The notes beneath the pieces were generated by a model. That model saw nothing but the letters and a program-made list of their open reading frames with translations. It searched no databases and had not been told where the DNA came from. Shown here piece after piece: positions 1 to 8,517 of a stretch of 40,698 nucleotides of DNA. Position 1 is the stretch's first letter, and every line of letters begins with the position of its first letter. The translations under genes were made by a program, and so were the position numbers. The stretch is from a virus: the IMG/VR virus record IMGVR_UViG_3300047510_001893, positions 1-40,698 of that record. One strand, 5' to 3'.

Positions 1-319
1 CATTACTAAATGCTTGAAATTCTAAATTTATTACAGCAAAAGATGCTTTTTTAGATTTTGGAGTATAACCTAAACTCTTTGCATGAGAAACAATTGAATT
101 TCTAAGCAGTGCTGAGTCTAAGAAAGACTCTTTTAATGCCATGTTTAGATAGTATGCATTGTAATGTGTATTATATGCTAAAACATCTAAAAGAACATTT
201 AACCCTGAAGCTTCAAAATCGTAATCTTGAAATTCTGATTGTGATTTTAGATAATTTTTAAGATTTTCCTTTATTGTAGAAAAATCTAATTCTGTTACAT
301 TTAAATTAGAATTTGCCAT
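1..319 (-). CDS. 6: Baseplate wedge subunit gp6 (N-terminal part, runs off the window)
   Basis: The first 106 residues are visible and the C-terminus lies beyond base 1. The start MANSNLNVTELDF and the following stretch FEASGLNVLLDVLAYNTHYNAYYLN match the beginning of T4-like gp6, the large wedge protein whose dimers form the baseplate inner ring. T4 gp6 is about 660 residues, so most of the gene is outside. It begins one base after the stop of gp25, so the two are co-translated as part of the minus-strand baseplate operon. Assignment rests on the N-terminal pattern and on its position next to gp25. Confidence 0.85.
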   Translation of the reverse strand, partial: MANSNLNVTELDFSTIKENLKNYLKSQSEFQDYDFEASGLNVLLDVLAYNTHYNAYYLNMALKESFLDSALLRNSIVSHAKSLGYTPKSKKASFAVINLEFQAFSN

Positions 320-724
320 CTATCTTGTTCTTTCCAATAAAAAACTTATTGAAACTGGTTCTGTTCTGTTGAGTATATTAAAAAGCAATTCTACTTGAAA
401 AGAATTCTCATCAAATTTTGGTGTTACACTTAAATTTATTACTTCAACTCTAGGTTCAAAATTTCGAATAGTCTGTGTGATTTCTTTCTCTAAAGCTGCA
501 GCTGTAATAATGTCTAGATTCTCAAACAATAATTTTCTGACATTACTGCCATATTCTGGCATAAAAGGCTTCTCATAGTGATTTGTCAAAAGTAAATTTT
601 TCAAAGCATTAATAACTGCCATTTCACCAACATGCTTGTTTACATCTTTTCGTATTGGGTGAATAGTGAAATTTAAGTCTAAATCACTATAGTTTCTTGT
701 TTTTAGTTGAGTTATTGTTGCCAT
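320..724 (-). CDS. 25: Baseplate wedge subunit gp25 (lysozyme-like fold)
   Basis: A 134-residue protein, almost exactly the length of T4 gp25 (132). It carries the GPW/gp25 family signature: a region around residues 30-60 (VGEMAVINALKNLLLTNHYEKPF followed by PEYGSNVRKLLFE) and a C-terminal half with EITQTIRNFEPRVEV. In T4 gp25 joins gp6 and gp53 in the wedge and is needed for sheath assembly. The gene sits directly before gp6, as in T4-like phages. Known from the family: baseplate role. Seen here: motif, size and synteny. Confidence 0.93.
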   Translation of the reverse strand: MATITQLKTRNYSDLDLNFTIHPIRKDVNKHVGEMAVINALKNLLLTNHYEKPFMPEYGSNVRKLLFENLDIITAAALEKEITQTIRNFEPRVEVINLSVTPKFDENSFQVELLFNILNRTEPVSISFLLERTR

Positions 725-731
725 TTATTAT

Positions 732-1568
732 TTATGTGTTTGCTTTTAGTCTATCTGTGCCTATAAAGTCATTAATTAAATTATTCTCAGTTTCACCTAA
801 ATCTTTATATCTCTTCATCTCTTCAAATTTTTCTAGAAGTATAGTTGTGTTGGCATAGAAATTTTCATCATGAGTTCTTCTAGTATTGAATAATGTTGTG
901 ATCGAACTGATATCATTTGCTATATCTTGTATCTCTTCTGTAGTTAAAGTACTTGCGTAATAGGTAATAACATTTTCACCATCCATTCCTGTAAGTTCTT
1001 CGATACTAGTTTCTATTAATTGTGGATAATTATTTATCGTATTTAACTTATCTTGCAACTCTTCTTCAATAAAAAGACTAGTGAAAGATCCTATCATTGG
1101 AGCATTATTCTGTATTCCGTCTGCCTGATAAACAATCATCATGACTGTTTTTGCCATTCCAATTGCAAGATCATAATGTGGTAAATCAGAAGTATTTTCG
1201 TTTGGCTCTACAAGACCACTTATTCTATCAGTATGAGCTATAAAATTAGGCCCTGAAACAGAATATACAGTATTTGCAGCAGTGCTTACACCAACTAAAT
1301 TCCCAACAGAATTTGCAGGATCATCTGGGTCTGAACAAGCTGCAATTATAGATAAACATTTACTTCTTATAGATTCAGTAACTATTTTAACTGGATTTAC
1401 AAGATAGTTTGTTGTTGCTATGTCATTGTTTTTTAAATCTTCATATTGCCAATCTTCTAAAAGTGGTGGCAGACTATCTAAACTCTTAATAACTTCTGGT
1501 GAAAAGTCACTGACTTCGTTTGCAGAAGGTGTGTAATTGTATCCTAAACTATCAAATATACTGGGCAT
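732..1568 (-). CDS. Hypothetical protein within the baseplate operon
   Basis: A 278-residue protein I do not recognise. It starts MPSIFDSLGYNYTPSANEV after a good ribosome site (AAGGA, 6 bases from the ATG). It has no signal peptide or membrane segment, is acidic, and has alternating helical stretches (EELQDKLNTINNYPQLIETS, EEIQDIANDISSITTLF) typical of structural proteins. It lies between the split gp5 pair and gp25, 7 bases from gp25, so a baseplate or tail-tip role is the natural inference from position only. Confidence 0.55.
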   Translation of the reverse strand: MPSIFDSLGYNYTPSANEVSDFSPEVIKSLDSLPPLLEDWQYEDLKNNDIATTNYLVNPVKIVTESIRSKCLSIIAACSDPDDPANSVGNLVGVSTAANTVYSVSGPNFIAHTDRISGLVEPNENTSDLPHYDLAIGMAKTVMMIVYQADGIQNNAPMIGSFTSLFIEEELQDKLNTINNYPQLIETSIEELTGMDGENVITYYASTLTTEEIQDIANDISSITTLFNTRRTHDENFYANTTILLEKFEEMKRYKDLGETENNLINDFIGTDRLKANT

Positions 1569-1577
1569 TTTTATTCC

Positions 1578-2399
1578 TTATACCATACCAACAATTGGTG
1601 GTCCTGTTCTTCCTTTTGGAGCTATGTGGAAGTGTCTACTATAAATTTTAGAGTTTACATTGTCTGTCATCAAACCTGCTCTCATTACTCCAAAATTTCC
1701 TAAAGGTGAGTTTACAGAAACACCAGCATTTACTAATCCAACGCATATGACATTACCAGGAACAGCTGCAGGTAACCCTATTGCCAATCCACCAAGAACA
1801 GATGTGAATCCTAATGGGCCTGCACTAACTCCAGTTCCAGCATCAATTCTAGTCAAAGAAGTGATCATGTCTGCTGTCATATCTCCCCCAACAGAAAGAT
1901 CACCAGAAACATAAACATTGTCTCCACTAGTAAGTCGAATAGAACCTAATCCAACAGCAGAACCTGCAGCAATAGTTGTGTCTTCATTTGATGCAAGAGT
2001 TGCTTTCTTATGTACATAAGTTGACATATCACCAAGAACTTCTAGTTTATAATCACCATCTACTTTTTCAATTCTGTCACCACGAACATGGAGTATAGAA
2101 TCCCCATTAATGGTTATGTTACAATGACCTTCGATCAATACATTTTTGTTTTTAATTGTGATTTCATAACCGTCACCATAAACTTTATGTACTTCATCAC
2201 CATTTGGATGCATTTCAATAAATGTACCAGTTCTATGCTGTAGACGAATTCGTTCTCTGTTTGGTGTATCATCCATTTCAAATGAATGACCAGACCTAGT
2301 TTGTGTACAGTTATTATATGGATACTGTGGTGGTGTTTCGTCGTTTGCTGGTGACTCTGGTTCTAACCACCCATGATCGTCTGCTGGTCTCTCTGCCAT
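1578..2399 (-). CDS. Baseplate central spike, gp5 C-terminal beta-helix-like protein
   Basis: A 273-residue protein with the repetitive beta-strand pattern of the gp5 C-terminal needle: HGNPDE-like phrases (IEMHPNGDEVHKVYGDGYEI) followed by short V/I-x-G-D repeats (ILHVRGDRIEKVDGDYKLEV, VYVSGDLSVGGDM) across residues 60-180. The C-terminus is rich in Gly/Ala/Val and ends IYSRHFHIAPKGRTGPPIVGMV, with a His pair that could bind a metal at the spike tip. In T4 this region is fused to the OB-fold and lysozyme domains of gp5; here it is a separate gene directly downstream of the OB-fold gene. Likely punctures the outer membrane as a trimer. Confidence 0.75.
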   Translation of the reverse strand: MAERPADDHGWLEPESPANDETPPQYPYNNCTQTRSGHSFEMDDTPNRERIRLQHRTGTFIEMHPNGDEVHKVYGDGYEITIKNKNVLIEGHCNITINGDSILHVRGDRIEKVDGDYKLEVLGDMSTYVHKKATLASNEDTTIAAGSAVGLGSIRLTSGDNVYVSGDLSVGGDMTADMITSLTRIDAGTGVSAGPLGFTSVLGGLAIGLPAAVPGNVICVGLVNAGVSVNSPLGNFGVMRAGLMTDNVNSKIYSRHFHIAPKGRTGPPIVGMV

Positions 2400-2403
2400 A
2401 ATT

Positions 2404-3504
2404 TTAGTGTTGTTTAAATTCGATTACAAAAGTGTTGTCTGATAATACATCATCTTTTGATGGTAATGTATTCAGTAAAAATGTTTCTACTTCTTGACCA
2501 ACTTGATTTACAGCTTCTGGTGATGCTGGGTTTGCCAATGCTTCTACAACTTGTCCTGGTATGGCTAATGTTTCTGCTGCCTCTGCCAACAAATCTCTAC
2601 TTGCCTGTACTATGTTGTTGAACTCTGCTTGAAGAGCTGCAATATCACCTATTGTACTACCTCCTTCTGGTGGTGTCAATAAGTCTGCAAATCCTTTTGC
2701 GAGTGCTGCATATGCCTTATCTAAACATTCTTGTAAAAATCTTCTTGCTTTTTCTGGCAAACTCAGTATGTAATCAATCAATGCTCTTATTTTCATTGCA
2801 AAGAGAATTAGTATTTGTGCTAAATCATTCAACTCACTAATTATACTTGTTATGTATTTTATCTCTCTAGCAATTGCTTTTGCAAACTGAATAACTTTAG
2901 ATACTTCGCCATTTGTATCAGAAAATCCTAATGCTTTTAATGCAGCACGAATTGCCTTTCGTATCTCTTCAATAATTATACCAAATTTGGCTCTAACATA
3001 TGCTACTGCTTTATTTACTTCTGGTGATATATCACAGACAGACTTTCTTTCTTGGTTTATAGCATTTGTTAAAGTGCCATCCATGACACCCCTTGTAATT
3101 CTAACTTGAGTTGGTTCTCCAATAACTCTGTCAACTTGTGATGATCTTGGTTTAGATGCAGCACCCTCTCTTCGAATTGCTTCTTGATAAACTATACTAG
3201 ATTGAGAACTTTCAACTCCAGGTAATACATTTAGAACAACAGGAATTTGAGCAAACTCACCATCTTGAAAAAATCCAAGAACCCAATCTCCCTCTCTGGG
3301 AGTAGCGTATGTGTTTGGCGCATTTGTTGATAGTGCTACTTGAGCCCAAGGTAAAGTGTTTGTTGGAACAAGTTTTTTATCTTCAGAATGAAGACCAATA
3401 ATCCTGACTCTAACCGAGCCAAGTTTTAATGGATCTAAGACATCTTCTACGATGCCAATCCACCAAATGAAAGGTCGTTTTCCGTAAAAATCTTGAGGTA
3501 TCAT
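2404..3504 (-). CDS. Baseplate hub protein with gp5 N-terminal OB-fold
   Basis: A 366-residue protein. Residues 10-100 match the gp5/VgrG OB-fold: FIWWIGIVEDVLDP..LGSVRVRIIGLHS, then GDWVLGFFQDGEFAQIPVVLNVLPG. The rest is mostly Ala/Glu/Lys-rich helix (residues 170-340). No lysozyme domain is visible, although T4 gp5 has one between its OB-fold and needle. The start overlaps the stop of the gp27-like gene (ATGA), indicating translational coupling. With the next gene it makes up a two-gene version of gp5 that should sit on the gp27 trimer in the hub. Confidence 0.78.
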   Translation of the reverse strand: MIPQDFYGKRPFIWWIGIVEDVLDPLKLGSVRVRIIGLHSEDKKLVPTNTLPWAQVALSTNAPNTYATPREGDWVLGFFQDGEFAQIPVVLNVLPGVESSQSSIVYQEAIRREGAASKPRSSQVDRVIGEPTQVRITRGVMDGTLTNAINQERKSVCDISPEVNKAVAYVRAKFGIIIEEIRKAIRAALKALGFSDTNGEVSKVIQFAKAIAREIKYITSIISELNDLAQILILFAMKIRALIDYILSLPEKARRFLQECLDKAYAALAKGFADLLTPPEGGSTIGDIAALQAEFNNIVQASRDLLAEAAETLAIPGQVVEALANPASPEAVNQVGQEVETFLLNTLPSKDDVLSDNTFVIEFKQH

Positions 3505-4814
3505 ATTTTACTTGAATCTGTACAAATTTCTAACAATGTTTCGTGTCTGTTATAACGAATGATATGTCTAACTCCAGTAATTATATATCTACCACTCAAT
3601 GTATCATCTAAGACTTCTTCTTCCTTGGTTGAAAATTTAGGATAATCTAGATTCACTAAAAACCCAGGATTATAACCAAAATTACCAGGCATTGTGACTT
3701 GCAATCTCTTCTGCATCATATTTGCAAAATAAGATTTTCTTTGAAACACATAATTGTGAGTATCATCAATTACAGTAGAGGCTGTTGGATTATTTTCTCT
3801 TATGTAAGCAGTCTGAACTCTTGGTAAAGCAAAAGGATATGTAACAACTCTTGAATCATACATGTCTCTAAAATCTTTGTTGTCTTTCGTTTTAGAGTCA
3901 GTTAGATTATCATATTTATTGCCATGTTTGGCATTAGTCTGCAACTCGAAAGCATTATTCACTCGACGAATAACTTGTGTTTTAGTAAAAGTGTCAAACC
4001 CAACAAACTTTCCAGCATAAGAACCATTTTTAATATTATCGATCATACTGAATTGAGATAAAACTTTTACATCTCTGGCACCATAAAATTCATTTTCATT
4101 GTTCGTAACATCTTTACCTAAGTTTTTAGGAATAACATTTATGTTGAACAATGAATCTAAAGACCAAAGAAAAGATACTGGAACAAAATTATATCCAGCC
4201 GCAGACTCATAGAAAACATAGTCTGGTATTTTATATTCATTGGAAATTGATTTTTTTGTTATCCAATTTATCGCATCAAAAGGAGTCAGATTTGGAATGA
4301 TAAAATCTTTTTTGGTATCTGTTGGAAAGATTGTACCAATACCAGAAGTACCTCTAGAAACAGCTGCATTTGGTACTTTTAAATGATCTGTAAGAATTTT
4401 CAATACAGTATTTGAATATGTTCCCGTGTAGCTTTGAGAAATCTTTTTTTGATTAGAGTATATGAAGTCTTCGTTTACAAAATGTAAAATGTAAGTTTGT
4501 GTGGTTAGATTTTTGTTGTTTCTATTTGTTACTTTGTAAATCTTAAATTTTTTCTCAAAGATAAATCCACTAGGATTATCATCCATTTTTTCTATGTTTA
4601 TTTTTAGTGTTTCGTTTCCACTAATGTCTAATTTCTCAAAAAGATTTATTGAGTCTTCAATTAAAATGTTACCTGATCTACATGGTGTAAAAATATTGTC
4701 AAATAAATTTAACTCTACAAATATATTGGTCAAGTCAATATTTTGTCCTAAACTCGTAGACAAAAATAATTCGTTGACTTTAAATTGTATAGATTGCGTT
4801 AATACTGAACTCAT
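3501..4814 (-). CDS. 27: Baseplate hub subunit gp27-like
   Basis: A 437-residue protein at the gp27 place, between gp53 and gp5. Its N-terminal half (NELFLSTSLGQNIDLTNIFVELNLFDNIF, CRSGNILIEDSINLFEKL, GNETLKINIE) has the strand pattern of the gp27 / tail-spike-base family, and the C-terminal part (GYNPGFLVNLDYPKF, LSGRYIITGVRHII) matches its closing barrel. T4 gp27 has 391 residues and forms the trimeric ring that carries gp5. Both ends overlap neighbours by ATGA, so gp53, gp27 and gp5 are likely coupled in translation. Confidence 0.82.
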   Translation of the reverse strand: MSSVLTQSIQFKVNELFLSTSLGQNIDLTNIFVELNLFDNIFTPCRSGNILIEDSINLFEKLDISGNETLKINIEKMDDNPSGFIFEKKFKIYKVTNRNNKNLTTQTYILHFVNEDFIYSNQKKISQSYTGTYSNTVLKILTDHLKVPNAAVSRGTSGIGTIFPTDTKKDFIIPNLTPFDAINWITKKSISNEYKIPDYVFYESAAGYNFVPVSFLWSLDSLFNINVIPKNLGKDVTNNENEFYGARDVKVLSQFSMIDNIKNGSYAGKFVGFDTFTKTQVIRRVNNAFELQTNAKHGNKYDNLTDSKTKDNKDFRDMYDSRVVTYPFALPRVQTAYIRENNPTASTVIDDTHNYVFQRKSYFANMMQKRLQVTMPGNFGYNPGFLVNLDYPKFSTKEEEVLDDTLSGRYIITGVRHIIRYNRHETLLEICTDSSKI

Positions 4815-5482
4815 TGTTGATACAATTCTTTTATTTCATTTTCTAAGACAGAAACAAAATCTTGCTTTAATATTTTTATCTCTCTCTTAGATTCGTTCAA
4901 TTCATATTCGTAATCATAATATGTTTTAATTTCTTTGCTGTAAGAATATGTGAGAAAAGAACCACTATGTAATAAAATTTCACCATTAACTCCATTTTGC
5001 ATGTATTCTTCATTATTGTAGTATGTGTTTGCGTCAACAGGAAGTTTAGTAACAGTTGTCACACCTTCAACAGTCTTTGTAATTACTTTATAGAAAGAAT
5101 GATAGTTATCAACATTGGCTACTGTATTTTTTGCCCATCTTATACCTTCACCTTTTTCGTTCGTGTCTGCATATTCTGATTGAGAATATTTGTAATCAAC
5201 ATATTCGTTGAATTGATCGTACTGCAAAGGCCAGTCATATTGTGGATCAACAATGTTATTCATCATTAAAATGATCCAATATCGTTCAGATGAATTATAA
5301 AATTTTGCAGCTAAATTATCTGGGGTATCACCATCACGAATATCATAGGTGTAATATACAGCAGTATTTTCTAAAAATTTATTTTCAATTGACGCAGAAG
5401 AACTTAAATTGGTAACATAATTGAAATTAGAATTGTCAGCTACATCATAATAAATTTTTGGTAAAAGTTTTAGATATTTCAT
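4811..5482 (-). CDS. 53: Baseplate wedge subunit gp53
   Basis: A 223-residue protein. Residues 45-100 (YTYDIRDGDTPDNLAAKFYNSSERYWIILMMNNI, DPQYDWPL) are the LysM-like core typical of gp53: a YDIRDGDTPE-type phrase, then YGS.RYWWVIL.N and DP..WP. T4 gp53 (196 residues) fastens neighbouring wedges. The C-terminal part is helical and highly charged (YELNESKREIKILKQDFV). The start follows gp48 by six bases. Clear family match. Confidence 0.92.
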   Translation of the reverse strand: MKYLKLLPKIYYDVADNSNFNYVTNLSSSASIENKFLENTAVYYTYDIRDGDTPDNLAAKFYNSSERYWIILMMNNIVDPQYDWPLQYDQFNEYVDYKYSQSEYADTNEKGEGIRWAKNTVANVDNYHSFYKVITKTVEGVTTVTKLPVDANTYYNNEEYMQNGVNGEILLHSGSFLTYSYSKEIKTYYDYEYELNESKREIKILKQDFVSVLENEIKELYQQ

Positions 5483-5488
5483 TTTATT

Positions 5489-6616
5489 TTAAGAAGTAGG
5501 AAAATTATAATCATCATATTGTGTTGATTGTGCAGTAAAACGATCTGCACCAAAAAATGATTTTGTAACAATGTCTGTTTCTTTAAATTGCAAACTCATT
5601 CTAATAGCAACAGGCATACCTGTTCTACCAATACTAGGTTTAGGTTCGTTTGGAACTTCATAAGCAGTAAAACCATTTGGTGCATAATCTAAATCTATAC
5701 TCTCCAAGACACATGTTGTTATTCTAGGAATGTTTGGATTTATTTTTCCGTTGTAATAAAATTGAACATCAAATTCTGATGGTGGAACTAAAAAGAATCC
5801 TTTACCTTCAGTTGAAATTTCTGGAGCCTGATGAAATTTTAAACGTGTAATTATTTTCTGAACTTCTGTTGCTTCCGATTCACTACGAGGATAAAAAACA
5901 AAATCAAATCTAAATGTTCTAAAAGAAGGAGTACTGTATATCAATTCTAATTTTGGATTTTGAACTACACCAAATATTGCTGCAAATCCAGAAGTTAAAA
6001 ATGCACTACCTTTGGCTACTTCATTTGCAATAAATGGACTTAAGTTTTTAAATACATCGATTGCTCCTTGTTTAAATTCACTACTTTTTCGTATAGTATC
6101 TACAAGAGTTGATGTTGCATCAAGACCTCTTGCAATTGGATCATTACCAATTTCTAAACCAGAATACCCTTGATTGTGAATATAACTTAGAGTATCTGGC
6201 ATGTATAGTGCGACAGTATCTCGCACTCTCTCAATCGTTCGTGTGAAATTTAAAGTAACATCAGTTGTTGCTTTAGTTATATTTTGAACGGTTTCAGAAC
6301 TTCCAAATACATTTTCAAATTTAGTTGAGGCTAAATTTGTCAAATCCGATAATGATTGACCAGGAGAATATGATCTACCTTCAACTCTATCTTTTATGAT
6401 CGTTGGTTGATCTCCAGTAGTTTGCCCTTTAAAATTCGTTTTCTTTTGTTGATTTATATGGAAAACGATATAGTGACCTTTATCAGCAGAACCTAAGTCT
6501 TGAGGATATCTGTAAATATCATAACTGTACTGACTTTCTAAAGCCAATCCATTAGTTCCAAATCCAGTTCTTTTTGTGTTTTTAAAAGATATATCGGCAA
6601 AAGAGAAGAGTGCCAT
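5489..6616 (-). CDS. 48: Baseplate tail-tube cap gp48
   Basis: I place the start at MALFSFADISFKNTKR (375 residues), 5 bases after AAGGA; a longer reading from 6706 would add 30 hydrophobic residues and run across the late promoter and the start of the divergent gp4 gene, so it is rejected. gp48 caps the baseplate under the tail tube. Seen: ALESQYSYDIYRYPQDLGS near the N-terminus, and a C-terminal tube-like region (PKLELIYSTPSFRTFRFDFVFYPRSESEA, FDVQFYYNGKINPNIPRITTCVLESIDLDY) characteristic of gp48/gp54. T4 gp48 has 364 residues. First gene of the minus-strand late baseplate operon. Confidence 0.87.
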   Translation of the reverse strand: MALFSFADISFKNTKRTGFGTNGLALESQYSYDIYRYPQDLGSADKGHYIVFHINQQKKTNFKGQTTGDQPTIIKDRVEGRSYSPGQSLSDLTNLASTKFENVFGSSETVQNITKATTDVTLNFTRTIERVRDTVALYMPDTLSYIHNQGYSGLEIGNDPIARGLDATSTLVDTIRKSSEFKQGAIDVFKNLSPFIANEVAKGSAFLTSGFAAIFGVVQNPKLELIYSTPSFRTFRFDFVFYPRSESEATEVQKIITRLKFHQAPEISTEGKGFFLVPPSEFDVQFYYNGKINPNIPRITTCVLESIDLDYAPNGFTAYEVPNEPKPSIGRTGMPVAIRMSLQFKETDIVTKSFFGADRFTAQSTQYDDYNFPTS

Positions 6617-6641
6617 ATTTTTCCTTGAAGAGAATAAATAG

Positions 6642-6649
6642 TATTTATA
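6642..6649 (-). promoter_or_regulatory. T4-type late promoter upstream of gp48
   Basis: Reading the minus strand this is TATAAATA, the exact late-promoter box recognised by the T4-type late sigma (gp55) with gp33 and the sliding clamp. It lies 26 bases before the gp48 ATG and points into the baseplate operon. It overlaps the start codon of the divergent gp4 gene. A related box, AATAAATA, stands on the plus strand at 6633-6640 but is too close to the gp4 start to be convincing. Confidence 0.7.
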
Positions 6650-7083
6650 TGAGCTACAAAGGAATTTATACACCAAAAAACCCGGCAAAATACAAAGGAG
6701 ACCCAAATAACATCATATGGAGATCAACTTGGGAAGCAAGGGTTATGAAATGGTTGGATTTATCTGAAAGTGTACTATGGTGGTCTTCTGAAGAACTACC
6801 TATACGCTATTTCAATCCTATTGACAATAAGATCCATAGATACTTTCCAGATTTTATTGTAAAGATGAGAAAGAAAGATAACTCTGTTAAGACTTATGTG
6901 ATTGAAGTGAAACCAGAATATCAGACTAAACAACCAGTTAAGAAAAGACAAACACAGAAATTCATTAACGAATCAGTAACATACATAATCAATCAGTCTA
7001 AATGGAAAGCTGCAACAGAGTTTTGTAAAGATCATGGTTGGGAATTCATGATACTTACAGAGAAGGACATAGGTATTACTTGA
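6649..7083 (+). CDS. 4: Head completion protein gp4 (gp50), TnsA-like nuclease fold
   Basis: A 144-residue protein when started at MSYKGIYTPKNPAKY; T4 gp4 is 150. It shows the family pattern: KGDPNNIIWRSTWEARVMKWLD (Glu in STWE), ELPIRYFNP, the PD-D/E-x-K core RYFPDFIV...YVIEVKPE, then WKAATEFCKDHGWEF. The D..E.K arrangement resembles TnsA-like endonucleases. In T4 gp4 acts at head completion before tail joining. It is the first plus-strand gene and is divergent from gp48. An upstream extension of 13 codons is possible but would overlap gp48. Confidence 0.9.
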   Translation: MSYKGIYTPKNPAKYKGDPNNIIWRSTWEARVMKWLDLSESVLWWSSEELPIRYFNPIDNKIHRYFPDFIVKMRKKDNSVKTYVIEVKPEYQTKQPVKKRQTQKFINESVTYIINQSKWKAATEFCKDHGWEFMILTEKDIGIT

Positions 7084-7149
7084 AAGCGGACACCTGTACT
7101 TATAATGCTTTTATTGAGATTTTAACTAAAATAGTAAATAAATAATGAC

Positions 7150-7728
7150 ATGGCATATCTAATAGAAAAAATTAAACTCTCTCTCGCAAAAGAGGGAATA
7201 CAATCAAGGACAAATAAATCTAGAGATTGGATTAAAGCTAAATTAAAAGAGTTGAACCCAAGACAACAATCGGTAACTAGAGATAAGATTCGACTGAGAG
7301 ATAGAAGTTTGATTGGAGAAATGTACTTTTTTTATTATGAACCAAAACTAAAGGATTCGTTGCCATATTACGACAGGTTCCCATTGGTCTTACCAATAGA
7401 ACGATACTCAGACGGTATACTAGGGTTGAATTTACATTACATTCACCCAAAGCAACGAATTATCCTTTTAGATAAATTGAGTGAGTTTTTGAACAATAGT
7501 AAATATGACGAAAGTACTAAATTTAAAATCAATTACAGTATTTTAAAAAATGCATCAAGAATATATGAATCGAAACCATGTCTGAAGAGATATCTGTACT
7601 CACATATTGAGTCTAGATTTATTCGCATTAGTCCAGATGAGTGGGACATCGCAGCTTTGTTACCATTAGAACTTTTTGAAAAACATAAAACAAGTAAAGT
7701 ATGGTACGATTCCAGAAAGAAATTTTAA
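7150..7728 (+). CDS. Conserved phage protein of unknown function
   Basis: A 192-residue basic protein. I recall the pattern MYFFYYEPKLKDSLPYYDRFPLV...GLNLHYIHPKQRIILLDKL and SPDEWDIA.LLP from many marine T4-like phages but not a proven function. No membrane segment. It lies between gp4 and a tail-tube-like gene in the plus-strand structural operon and ends where the next start begins (TAAATG), so a virion or morphogenesis role is inferred. There is no clear ribosome binding site before its ATG; the upstream stretch is AT-only. Confidence 0.6.
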   Translation: MAYLIEKIKLSLAKEGIQSRTNKSRDWIKAKLKELNPRQQSVTRDKIRLRDRSLIGEMYFFYYEPKLKDSLPYYDRFPLVLPIERYSDGILGLNLHYIHPKQRIILLDKLSEFLNNSKYDESTKFKINYSILKNASRIYESKPCLKRYLYSHIESRFIRISPDEWDIAALLPLELFEKHKTSKVWYDSRKKF

Positions 7729-8502
7729 ATGTCATTTTCACCAAATTTATTTTTATCTAACTTAAATGCAAAAGACGGTTTGGCAAAACCAAATCGTTTT
7801 GAAGTTATTTTGCCAATACCACAGTACATCAATAACTTTATTGGCAATTCGTTCATCGAAAAAATATTAAATTTACCAAATACAATTATAGCAGATGTTA
7901 CTGATATTATAAGAAGAACATCTACAGATCAACAGTCGAGAAGTGACAATCCTTCAATGACTCGTTACTTATCTTTGCAATGTGAAGCTGCAGAGTTACC
8001 AGGAAAAAGTTTAATCACACAAGATGTTAAGATATATGGCCCAACTTTCAAAGTTCCATATCAGACACAATATCAAGATACAAGTTTAACATTCCTTTGC
8101 ACAAATGAATTCTATGAAAGAAAATTATTTGAAAAGTGGACTGAATCTATCATGCCAACTGACACAAATAATCTCAGATATGCAAAAGGAAACGATACAA
8201 GATATCTAACAAATATAAAGATCATACAGTATGATGAATTCATTCGTCAAATATACATTGTTGAATTGCTAGATGCATTTCCTATTTCTATAGGCAATCA
8301 AGCTTTGTCTTGGAGTGATGATAACTTTCATAGACTGACTGTACAATTTGCATATCAAAAATACCGTGTTGTGTATGCTGGTAATTATGATCTAGTTCAA
8401 GCTGCAACAAGTTTATTTGGTTCAAAATTAACATCGTTTACTGAAAAATTTTCTTCTGCAATTTCAAAACCTGTGGGATCAATATTTGACTTAGTAACAT
8501 AA
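7729..8502 (+). CDS. 54: Tail-tube-like protein, probable baseplate tube initiator gp54
   Basis: A 257-residue protein with the tail-tube fold pattern: ...RYLSLQCEAAELPGKSL...VKIYGPTFKVPYQTQYQDTSLTFLCTNEFYERKLFEKW around residues 75-140, then IKIIQYDE...IVELLDAFPISIGNQALSW. This is the strand order of gp19/gp54 proteins. It is longer than a tube protein (gp19 is 163 residues) and sits beside gp26 and gp48, so gp54, which nucleates the tube on the baseplate, fits best. T4 gp54 has 320 residues. It could alternatively be another tube-like connector. Confidence 0.65.
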   Translation: MSFSPNLFLSNLNAKDGLAKPNRFEVILPIPQYINNFIGNSFIEKILNLPNTIIADVTDIIRRTSTDQQSRSDNPSMTRYLSLQCEAAELPGKSLITQDVKIYGPTFKVPYQTQYQDTSLTFLCTNEFYERKLFEKWTESIMPTDTNNLRYAKGNDTRYLTNIKIIQYDEFIRQIYIVELLDAFPISIGNQALSWSDDNFHRLTVQFAYQKYRVVYAGNYDLVQAATSLFGSKLTSFTEKFSSAISKPVGSIFDLVT

Positions 8503-8517
8503 CAATGGAGATATAAG

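Noticed and set aside
1660-1914. Plus-strand ORF within the spike gene region
   Set aside because: It is antisense to the clearly coding beta-helix protein and shows no family pattern.
6617-6706. Extended N-terminus of gp48 with a hydrophobic, signal-like stretch
   Set aside because: It would cross the late promoter and the divergent gp4 start; MALFSF at 6616 has a good Shine-Dalgarno and the right family length.
7080-7106. TTGAAA and TATAAT before the 192-residue gene
   Set aside because: The spacing is only 15 bases and the -35 is weak; the location is in a structural operon where late promoters are expected.
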